A stretch of 64,000 bases of DNA from positions 3,295,501-3,359,500 of the forward strand of contig NZ_CP064781.1 in NCBI RefSeq assembly GCF_016858125.1, read 5' to 3'. The DNA comes from Azospira restricta (GTDB lineage: Bacteria > Pseudomonadota > Gammaproteobacteria > Burkholderiales > Rhodocyclaceae). Below the pieces are notes generated by a model, which had not been told where the DNA came from, did not search any database, and saw only the letters and a list, made by a program, of their open reading frames with translations. The translations under genes and the position numbers were made by a program. How positions within the stretch are numbered: position 1 is the stretch's first letter; each line of letters starts with the position of its first letter. Shown here in pieces: positions 1 to 7,768 of this stretch.

Positions 1-443
1 AGCTCAAGGCGAGTAGCGATGGGAATGTTCTGGTTGGAGAAGAAGTAGACGATATAGGGGGCTTCTCGCGCGCAAATCTTGGCGAGGTCGTCACGAACTT
101 TCGCTTTGATGCGGGATTTTCCGGTGATTGAGCAGGCGAAGACCAGCGGCTTCGACTCCCCGATGCCGCGGAAGAGGCTGCTACGGGTCTCCACCCGCCG
201 TATGAAGGTCGTGAAAGTCTCGAAATCTCTGCCCTCATCGCCACCAGCTGTCACAGGGCCGGTCGCCGGGAGGATGTTTGGCGTAATCGTCTCACGAGCC
301 AAGTGGCGGCAGATGTGTTCAAACTCGTGGTGCGAGTTTGTGGCTGAAAGCTGGTCTAGCTGAAAGAGCAGTTGCGCGATTAGGGCACGTCGCCTCGGCG
401 TATTTTTCGCCCGCTTAGGTGCGCTTTCTGTTGCATACGTCAA
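1..443 (-). CDS. Partial hypothetical protein, possible PD-(D/E)XK nuclease-like N-terminus
   Basis: An open frame enters from the left edge and runs on the minus strand to a TTG start at 443, preceded by an AGGGGG ribosome site six bases upstream; an in-frame stop lies just before it. About 147 residues are visible. They contain a helix with FEHICRHL, then PATGPV, AGGDEGRDFETF, and later LVFACSITGKSRIKAK and APYIVYFFSNQ. A GD-G-D core followed by a strand ending in K is the order expected of a Mrr-like or related PD-(D/E)XK fold, but this is inference from pattern only. The rest of the protein, which would settle its function, lies outside the window. Such N-terminal nuclease domains are often joined to NTPase modules in defence proteins. 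Base composition is lower in GC than all other genes here. Confidence 0.6.
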   Translation of the reverse strand, partial: MTYATESAPKRAKNTPRRRALIAQLLFQLDQLSATNSHHEFEHICRHLARETITPNILPATGPVTAGGDEGRDFETFTTFIRRVETRSSLFRGIGESKPLVFACSITGKSRIKAKVRDDLAKICAREAPYIVYFFSNQNIPIATRLE

Positions 444-880
444 AGTTGTCCCCCTGAGTCGCTCGGCTATGTTCTAGGTCGTTTAGCGGACCCGAGGGGC
501 CGCCGACTGAGAATTTCGTATGGGTTTTAAGCTTGCGTTGCCGCCGACATATTACTGCCTGATTTAGCTATGATGAGCAATTAAGAACGGCATCGGACTG
601 CTCGGGTAGCCTTCGTCGCAAAGGTAACTCTAAGATCTGGTGACTGGCGTATAGCAGACGTTCATGCGGTAACGGCTGTATGTCCGCAAAGGCCGATCAC
701 TGTGAATTGGCCCTACGGCAGGTCTCGAAGTACAACTGCCACGCAGATGACGGCTTTGTGGAACCGACCACTGTCGGCAGTGGGCCGGACGCGCCCCTCA
801 GAACGCCGAGCAGGGCATGCCCACGCAATGGCGCACTGCGCAACGGAAAATCGACCACGGAGTGCGGATACCCAAAAGAC
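444..880. other. Intergenic stretch without a supported gene
   Basis: No frame here has codon use or a ribosome site that convinces. The left half is lower in GC than the rest of the window. A perfect 6-bp inverted repeat with a TCGG loop lies at 768-783. Nothing recognisable as an RNA gene or insertion sequence was seen. Confidence 0.5.
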
Positions 881-915
881 ATCGGCCCGCCCGGCGACTG
901 CCGGAACGGGCCGAT
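881..915 (-). terminator. Rho-independent terminator of the Yip1-family gene
   Basis: A 9-bp perfect stem (881-889 with 907-915) is followed on the minus strand by GTCTTTTGGG. It sits 22 bases after the stop codon of the minus-strand gene ending at 938. Confidence 0.7.
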
Positions 916-937
916 GCGCATTGCGTTGCGGAAGCGC

Positions 938-1522
938 CTAGGCCGAGAACGACACCGCCCAGCCCCAGCTGACGAAGGCCAGCCCGAGCATCGCCACCCA
1001 GCCGACCAGGCCGGCACCGACCACCGAGGCGGTCAGCAGCTGCGCCGGGCCTTCCTCGTCGATGCCGAAGACGCGGTAGGTGCCTTCGTAGATCAGCAGC
1101 ACCGACGCGGCGATGGCGACGACGCCGACCAGCGCGATGAAGATCAGGTTCGGCACAAACAGCGCCAGGCCGGACAGCCACAGCGGCGTCGGCACGACCG
1201 CGGCGAAGGCGAACGCGTCGTGATACTCCGGACGACGGTCGGCGACTTCGCCGATGTTGCGGATCACCGCCGCCATCACCGGCACCATCACCAGCTCGGC
1301 GATGTAGAAGATCGTCGCCAGCGCCCAGGCACGGTTCATCGGGATGCCGAGCACGCCCTCCTCGTAGGCGCTCGCCGCGTAGAGCAGCATCGCCGGCGGG
1401 ATCAGCGACATCGGCACGACATAGAGCGCCATCATCTTCATGACCGACGGGTGGACGCGCATCAACCACGCCCATCCTTCGTCGTGCGACGACAGCATCT
1501 TCGGGAACATCATCATGTTCAT
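938..1522 (-). CDS. Yip1-family integral membrane protein
   Basis: This 194-residue protein is probably an inner-membrane protein of unknown role. A soluble N-terminus (HDEGWAWLMRVHPSVMKMM) is followed by about five hydrophobic segments, the arrangement of bacterial Yip1-domain proteins. The start at 1522 is chosen because an AGGAGG ribosome site lies six bases upstream and the N-terminus MNMMMFPKMLSSHDEGW fits the family; the longer open frame above it has no such site. It is transcribed alone, divergently from the ergothioneine genes, and ends in its own terminator. No substrate can be inferred from the sequence. Confidence 0.75.
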   Translation of the reverse strand: MNMMMFPKMLSSHDEGWAWLMRVHPSVMKMMALYVVPMSLIPPAMLLYAASAYEEGVLGIPMNRAWALATIFYIAELVMVPVMAAVIRNIGEVADRRPEYHDAFAFAAVVPTPLWLSGLALFVPNLIFIALVGVVAIAASVLLIYEGTYRVFGIDEEGPAQLLTASVVGAGLVGWVAMLGLAFVSWGWAVSFSA

Positions 1523-1725
1523 GGCTGGCCTCCTTTGCGCAGTCATTCGATACTCCTTTGACTGGCGACGCCGCGGCCGGTTCCGGGCCGCCGCCGGCGC
1601 CGACTTGAATGCCGGCCGGCGCCGCCTAGAATGAACGAAACGTATGCGAAGGATTGCGCGACACGCGCAGCCCGGAGGCGCCCGCCGCGCATCCGCGGCG
1701 ACGAGCGCCTGCGAAAGGAGGCCGC

Positions 1726-1821
1726 ATGCCGACCCGTTCCCCGCCCACCGCCGTCCCGACCGACCGCGAACGCCCGCGCGCCGGCGGCGGCCGGCGCCTG
1801 CGGCCAACCCCCGCGCCATGA
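1726..1821 (+). CDS. Short leader ORF coupled to egtB
   Basis: A 31-codon frame begins with ATG four bases after a strong AAAGGAGG ribosome site, whereas the egtB start itself has no visible site. Its TGA stop (1819-1821) overlaps the egtB ATG (1818-1820) as ATGA. The predicted peptide is rich in Pro and Arg (it starts MPTRSPPTAVPTDRERPR) and resembles no family. The likely role is to load ribosomes for egtB by termination-reinitiation. It has no run of His or Cys codons that would suggest classical attenuation. Whether the peptide is functional is unknown. Confidence 0.5.
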   Translation: MPTRSPPTAVPTDRERPRAGGGRRLRPTPAP

Positions 1822-3097
1822 ACGAGCGCAGCCCGCGCGACGACGCGCGCGCGGCGGCCGCCGAACGCTACCGCGCCGTGCGCGCGTTGAGCGAACGGCT
1901 GGCCGAGCCGCTGTCGGCCGAGGACCAGGGCCTGCAGTCGATGCCCGACGCCAGCCCGACGCGCTGGCACCTGGCGCACACCAGCTGGTTCTTCGAGGCG
2001 CTGCTGCTGGCGCCGCTGCAGCCCGGCTACGCGGTTTTCGACCCGCGCTTCCACTACTTCTTCAACTCCTACTACGAGAGCCTCGGGCCGCGCCAGGCGC
2101 GCCCGCAGCGCGGCCTGATCAGCCGCCCCGGCAGCGACGAGATCCGCCGCTATCGCGCGCACGTCGACGCCGCCGTGCAGCGCCTCGTCGCCGGCGGCGA
2201 CGCGGCGACCTGGGCGGCGGCGGCGCCGCTGCTCGAACTGGGCCTCAACCACGAGCAGCAGCACCAGGAGCTGATCCTCACCGACATCAAGCACGCGCTG
2301 GCGCAGAACGCCTTCGACCCGGCCTACCGCGCCGCACCGGCGGCCTCGGCATCCCCGGCCGCCGCCGCGCCGGCCGTCGCGTGGTGCGACTTCGCCGGCG
2401 GCGAGGTCGCGGTCGGCGACGCCGGCGCCGGCTTCGCCTACGACAACGAGCGGCCACGGCACGCGGTGCTGCTGCGCCCCTACCGGCTGGCCAGCCGGCC
2501 GGTGACCTGCGGCGAATACCTCGACTTCATCGACGACGGCGGCTACGCCCGCGCCGCGCTGTGGCTGTCCGACGGCTGGACGCTGGCCGGCGAGCAGCGC
2601 GGGCAGGCGCCGCTCTACTGGCGGCGCGAAGCCGACGGCAGTTGGAGCGAATTCACGCTGCACGGACGGCGCCCGCTCGACCCGGCGGCGCCAGTCTGCC
2701 ACGTCAGCTTCTACGAGGCCGCCGCCTACGCCGCCTGGGCCGGCGCCCGGCTGCCGACCGAATTCGAGTGGGAGGCCGCAGTCGCCGACCTGCCGGTCGC
2801 CGGCCGCTGGCTCGACGCCGACGTGCTGCGGCCGCTGCCGGCGACGCCGGGGCCGGGGCTGCGCCAGGCCTTCGGCGACGTCTGGGAATGGACGCGCTCG
2901 GCCTACGACCCCTACCCCGGCTTCCAGCCGCTCACCGGCGCCGCCGCCGAGTACAACGGCAAGTTCATGGTCGGCCAGCTGGTGCTGCGCGGCGGCAGCT
3001 GCGCCAGCCCGGCCGGGCACCTGCGCGCCAGCTATCGCAACTTCTTCCCGCCGGCCGCGCGCTGGCAGTTCTCCGGCATCCGCCTGGCGAGGGACGC

Positions 3098-3101
<4 letters not shown>
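1818..3101 (+). CDS. egtB: Ergothioneine biosynthesis protein EgtB (sulfoxide synthase)
   Basis: EgtB is a non-haem iron enzyme that uses oxygen to join a thiol donor (gamma-glutamylcysteine or cysteine) to trimethylhistidine in ergothioneine synthesis. The 427-residue product has an N-terminal DinB-like domain with the iron ligands H51 (in RWHLAHTSW) and the pair H145 and H149 (NHEQQHQE), followed by a C-terminal FGE-sulfatase domain ending in GDVWEWTRSAYDPYPGF and RGGSCASP. The start at 1818 matches the family N-terminus; longer in-frame starts give an Arg/Pro-rich extension typical of non-coding high-GC sequence. Its stop overlaps the egtD start (ATGA), and it follows a leader ORF in the same way. 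Residues that distinguish thiol-donor types were not resolved. Confidence 0.93.
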
Positions 3102-4060
<959 letters not shown>

Positions 4061-4080
4061 GCCCGGGCCGCCGGCAGCGC

Positions 4081-4108
4081 TTGCACGCCGTCGCGATATC
4101 CGTATAAT
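4081..4108 (+). promoter_or_regulatory. Sigma-70-type promoter of the iron permease
   Basis: TTGCAC at 4081-4086 and a perfect TATAAT at 4103-4108 are separated by 16 bases and lie just upstream of the iron permease start at 4143. The -10 overlaps the Fur box described separately. Confidence 0.7.
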
Positions 4109-4124
4109 GCGAACAATTCTCATT
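4106..4124 (+). promoter_or_regulatory. Fur box
   Basis: The 19-bp AATGCGAACAATTCTCATT is, read on the other strand, close to the betaproteobacterial Fur consensus (AATGAGAAT followed by an inverted half). It starts inside the -10 hexamer, so Fe-Fur binding should block the promoter. It makes the permease, and possibly the haem cluster behind it, iron-repressed. Confidence 0.7.
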
Positions 4125-4142
4125 TGTATACGGACGGACATC

Positions 4143-4907
4143 ATGCTGCAATCGCTGGTCATCGCCCTGCGCGAAGGGCTGGAAGCCTTCCTGATCGTCG
4201 GCATCACGCTCGCCTACCTGCGCCAGACCGGCCGCGGCGCGCTCGTCGCCGCCGCCCGCTGGGGCATCGCCGTGTCCGTGTTCACCTGTTTCGCCGCCGG
4301 CTGGGCGCTCGGCAAGGCGGACAGCCAGCCGCTGTGGGAGGGCTCGCTGGCGCTGGTCGCCGCGGTGCTGGTGATCTCGATGGTGGTCTACATGCTGAAG
4401 GCGGCGCGCTTCCTCCGGCAGCGCATCCACGCCCGGCTCGACGCCGCGGCGGCGAAGACCGGCGCCGCCGCCTGGCTCGGCGTGTTCGCCTTCGTCGTGC
4501 TGATGATCACGCGCGAAGGGATGGAGACGGCGCTGATGCTGACCTCGCTCGCGGCGCTCGGCACCGCCGGCGACATGATCGCCGGCGCGCTGCTCGGGCT
4601 GGCACTCGCCGCCGCGATCGCCTGGGCCGGCGGCCGCTTCGGTGCCCGCCTCGACCTCGCCCGCTTCTTCCAGGTGACCTCGGTCTTCCTGCTGCTGTTC
4701 GCCGTGCAGCTCGTCTTCTACGCCTTCCACGAATTCACCGAGACCGGCCTGCTGCCGATCGATAACGAATACTGGCATCTCGCCACCGAGCCCTACGCGC
4801 CCGAGGGCGAGTACGGCAACGTGATCACCAGCCTGCTGCTGTTCGTTCCGCTCGCCTGGTACGTCGTGCTCAGCCTGCGCGCCCGCCTGCGCCCGGCCGC
4901 CGCCTGA
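4143..4907 (+). CDS. FTR1/EfeU-type iron permease
   Basis: This 254-residue inner-membrane protein belongs to the FTR1 high-affinity iron transporters. It carries the two diagnostic RExxE motifs, REGLE at residues 10-14 and REGME at 124-128, in the first and fourth of about seven membrane segments. The start at 4143 places REGLE at its usual position close to the N-terminus; an upstream ATG at 4107 would lie within the promoter and Fur box. No EfeO or EfeB partner is adjacent, so it may act alone or with a periplasmic partner elsewhere. A Fur box overlaps the promoter. The final GCC-TGA codons belong to the first unit of a dispersed hairpin repeat. Confidence 0.88.
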   Translation: MLQSLVIALREGLEAFLIVGITLAYLRQTGRGALVAAARWGIAVSVFTCFAAGWALGKADSQPLWEGSLALVAAVLVISMVVYMLKAARFLRQRIHARLDAAAAKTGAAAWLGVFAFVVLMITREGMETALMLTSLAALGTAGDMIAGALLGLALAAAIAWAGGRFGARLDLARFFQVTSVFLLLFAVQLVFYAFHEFTETGLLPIDNEYWHLATEPYAPEGEYGNVITSLLLFVPLAWYVVLSLRARLRPAAA

Positions 4908-4980
4908 GCGATATGCCGCGCATATCGCGAGGAAGAGCCCTCGGGGTACGCCTGAGCGATTTTCCCGGGGGCGCCTGACG
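4901..4980 (-). repeat. 48-bp hairpin repeat array, locus 1
   Basis: The string CGCCTGAGCG occurs at 4901 and again at 4949, exactly 48 bases apart, with a truncated third copy (CGCCTGA) at 4972. The first unit holds a perfect 8-bp stem, GCGATATG at 4908-4915 paired with CATATCGC at 4921-4928. Read on the minus strand it is the same element as the arrays at 18469-18580 and 31238-31414, including the segment with CTTC and ACCCC between stems. The array overlaps the last two codons of the iron permease gene. Confidence 0.75.
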
Positions 4981-5097
4981 GCCCCGCAACCCCCCGCCCA
5001 CACCGACTGACCGCTATCGACTAGACCCGTTTTTCACAATCGAACGCCAGCCAGCCCTGCGCCAGCCAGCTCTCAACAAAGCTCCCTGGAGGTCCGC

Positions 5098-7374
5098 ATG
5101 TCTGCCGTTCGCGCGCACCCGCGCCGTTGTTTCACGCTTCAACCGCTCGCCGCTACGCTCGCCGCGGCACTTTCCGCCGCCGCCTTCCCCGCGCTCGCCG
5201 ACACCGCGCTGCGCGACACCGTCGTCACCGCGACGCGCAGCGCGGCGGCGATCGACGACCTGCCGGTCACCGTCACCACGGTCACCCGCGAGGAGATGGA
5301 CCGCCGCCTGCCCGCCGACGAGGCCGACCTCTTCCGCGACGAACCGGACGTGGCGATGGCGCGCGACCTGCGCCGCTTCGGCGCGACGCGCGTGAACATC
5401 CGCGGCATCGAGGACAACCGCGTCGTCACCATGGTCGACGGCGTGCGCCTGCCCGACTTCTACAACGGCGGCGGCCCGACCAACTTCTCGATGAGCGCGA
5501 CGCCGTCGGCGCTGCCCGACTTCCTGAAGCAGGTCGAGATCGTCCGCGGCCCGGCCTCCAGCCTCTACGGCTCGGACGCGATGGGCGGCGTCGTCGGCTT
5601 CGTCACGCTCGATCCCGCCGACATCGCGACCGGCGAGCGAAAGGCCGCGGTGCGCGTGCGCGGCGGCTACTTCGGCGCCAGCGAGCAGTTCTCGGGCAGC
5701 GTCGTCGGCGCGCTGCGCGGCGAGCGCGCCGAGTTCCTGCTCGGCTACGGCGAAGCGCACGGCCACGAGGCCGACAACCAGGGCAGGAACGACAGCACCA
5801 GCCGCTTCCGCGAGAAGCCGAACCCGGCCGACAGCGAAGACCGCGGCCTGCTCGCCAAACTGGTGCTGAAGCCGGCCGCCGGCCACAAGCTGACGGCGAC
5901 CGTCGAGAGCCGCGAACAGAAGGTCGACACCGACGTGCGCCGCCTCTCCGGCTCGCTGCCGAAGATCACCCGGATGCTCGGCGACGACAGCAGCGAGCGC
6001 ACCCGCTTCAGCCTGGAATACGAGCACAAGCCGACCGGCGCCTTCTACGACCGCCTGCTCGCCCGCGCCTACCATCAGCGGGCGGAAACGCACAACGAGA
6101 ACTACCAGCGCCGCAGCAACACCGGCGCCACCTGCTCGGCCTCGACCGGCGCCGGCAACAACTGCGACATCTTCCAGGATTTCCGCTTCGAGCAGACCAG
6201 CAGCGGCATCAACCTGCAGTTCGAATCGCTGCTCGGCAAGGACGTCACGCAGCTGCTGACCTACGGCGTCGACCTGATGCGCAGCGAGGTCGAGGAGCTG
6301 CGCGACGCGACACGCTACAACCTGACCACCGGCACCGTCTCCAAGTCGATCGCCGGCGAGAACTACCCGCTGCGCGACTTCGCCAACGGACGTACCGACA
6401 CCATCGGCCTCTTCGTCCAGGACGAGATCGGCGGCCTGGTCGGCGGCCGCCTGACGCTGACGCCGGGCATCCGCTATGACCGCACGACGCTGAAGCCACA
6501 GGTCGACGCGCTCTCGCAGGGCGTGCTGACGGCGATCAATCGCAGCGTCGCCGAGCAAAGCTACAGCCGCTTCTCGCCGAAACTGGCGGCGCAGTGGAAG
6601 GTCGACGAGGCGCTGTCGACCTACGGCCAGATCGCCGCCGGCTTCCGCGCGCCGAACTACAACGAGGTCAACGGCGCCTTCCGCAACACTGCGCAGCTCT
6701 ACGCGACGATCCCGAACGGCGAACTGAAGCCGGAGACCAGCGTCGGCGTCGAGCTCGGCCTGCGCGCGAAGGGCGCCACCGCCCGCGGCCAGGTCGCGGT
6801 CTTCCACAACAAGTACAAGGACTTCATCGAGACCGTCCGCCTCGCCTGCCCGTCCGACCCGGCGTGCATCGCCGGCTTCACCACCTACCAGTCGCGCAAC
6901 CTCTCCAAGGTCCGCATCTACGGCGCCGAAGCCCGCGGCAGCTGGGACTTCATGCCGGGCTGGCGCGTCGATGGCGCGCTCGCCTACGCGCACGGCGACA
7001 ACCAGGAAGACGACCAGCCGCTGAACAGCATCGAGCCGATGCGCCTGAGCCTCGGACTCGTCCGCGACGCCGGCAGCTGGGGCGCCGAAGCCCGCCTGCG
7101 GGCGGCAAAGCGCAAAACGCGCATCGACGACAGCGACGGCACCGCCAGCGATCCGGTCTACTACCGCACCCCGGGCTACGGCGTCACCGACCTCGCCGCG
7201 TGGATCAAGCCGAGCCGCGACACGCGCCTGACCGTCGGCGTGAACAACCTGTTCGACAAGAAGTATTGGCTGTGGAGCGACATCCGCCAGGCCGACGCGC
7301 GCAATCCGGCGGCCGTCGACTTCTACTCGCAGCCCGGCCGCAGCTTCCGCGTCGCCTTCCAGGCGGATTTCTAA
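5098..7374 (+). CDS. TonB-dependent haem/haemoprotein receptor (HmuR-like)
   Basis: An outer-membrane receptor expected to import haem or take it from haemoproteins. The 758 residues comprise a signal peptide (about 1-35, ending ALA), a TonB-box-like DTVVTATR, a plug domain to about residue 170 with VRGPASSLYGSDAMGG, and a beta-barrel ending in aromatic FQADF. The haem-receptor FRAP box is present at 516-519, followed by NGELKPETS in the place of the usual NPxLKPE. The start has a GGAGG site. It lies downstream of a Fur-boxed iron permease and heads a co-directional cluster with a CobN-like chelatase, matching hmuR in Bacteroidetes hmu operons. No Fur box was seen directly upstream, so transcription may come from 4081 or an unseen promoter. 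Confidence 0.88.
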   Translation: MSAVRAHPRRCFTLQPLAATLAAALSAAAFPALADTALRDTVVTATRSAAAIDDLPVTVTTVTREEMDRRLPADEADLFRDEPDVAMARDLRRFGATRVNIRGIEDNRVVTMVDGVRLPDFYNGGGPTNFSMSATPSALPDFLKQVEIVRGPASSLYGSDAMGGVVGFVTLDPADIATGERKAAVRVRGGYFGASEQFSGSVVGALRGERAEFLLGYGEAHGHEADNQGRNDSTSRFREKPNPADSEDRGLLAKLVLKPAAGHKLTATVESREQKVDTDVRRLSGSLPKITRMLGDDSSERTRFSLEYEHKPTGAFYDRLLARAYHQRAETHNENYQRRSNTGATCSASTGAGNNCDIFQDFRFEQTSSGINLQFESLLGKDVTQLLTYGVDLMRSEVEELRDATRYNLTTGTVSKSIAGENYPLRDFANGRTDTIGLFVQDEIGGLVGGRLTLTPGIRYDRTTLKPQVDALSQGVLTAINRSVAEQSYSRFSPKLAAQWKVDEALSTYGQIAAGFRAPNYNEVNGAFRNTAQLYATIPNGELKPETSVGVELGLRAKGATARGQVAVFHNKYKDFIETVRLACPSDPACIAGFTTYQSRNLSKVRIYGAEARGSWDFMPGWRVDGALAYAHGDNQEDDQPLNSIEPMRLSLGLVRDAGSWGAEARLRAAKRKTRIDDSDGTASDPVYYRTPGYGVTDLAAWIKPSRDTRLTVGVNNLFDKKYWLWSDIRQADARNPAAVDFYSQPGRSFRVAFQADF

Positions 7375-7449
7375 ACCAAAGAGGAAAAGGCCGGAGACAG
7401 CCCCCCGGCACGCATCCGCGTGCCGGGGTTCCCGCCGAAAGGAACAGCG

Positions 7450-7752
7450 ATGGACACCGCCCCGCACCGCCCGCAACTGCCCGACCCGAGCGCGCTCGTC
7501 GCCGCGCTGCTGACGATGATGACGCGCTTTTCCTGCCTCGGCTGCCCGCGGCTGGCCGGCCGCATCCGGCGCAACCTGGCGCTGCTGCAGCACTACGCCG
7601 ACGACGACATGCCGCCGCTGCTGAAGGCGCTCGCGCAGAAGCTCGAACGCGAATGGGCGCAGCTGCAGTTCGCCATTTCCGACGCCGCCGGCGAGCCCGG
7701 CGACGCCCCCGCCGAACCGACCGCCTACCCCGCCAGCCAGTCGCTGCATTGA
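7450..7752 (+). CDS. Small hypothetical protein of the haem cluster with a Cys pair
   Basis: A 100-residue, probably cytoplasmic protein with no signal peptide. It has a hydrophobic/helical N-terminal third, a CLGC pair in RFSCLGCPRLAGRIRR, then a helical, charged stretch (LAQKLEREWAQLQF) and a low-complexity Ala/Pro tail. The ATG at 7450 follows a GAAAGGAA site; the longer frame from 7420 lacks one. It lies 75 bases after the receptor and 16 bases before the chelatase, in the same direction, so it is probably co-transcribed. I do not recognise the family. The Cys pair could bind iron or haem, but this is only a suggestion from context. Confidence 0.65.
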   Translation: MDTAPHRPQLPDPSALVAALLTMMTRFSCLGCPRLAGRIRRNLALLQHYADDDMPPLLKALAQKLEREWAQLQFAISDAAGEPGDAPAEPTAYPASQSLH

Positions 7753-7768
7753 TCGACCGACGCCCCCC

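Noticed and set aside
79-363. 94-codon plus-strand ORF at the left edge
   Set aside because: The minus-strand frame over the same bases has a ribosome site, coherent protein sequence and continues out of the window.
680-1561. 293-codon plus-strand ORF over the Yip1 gene
   Set aside because: Antisense shadow with Arg/His-rich composition; the minus strand encodes a clear membrane protein.
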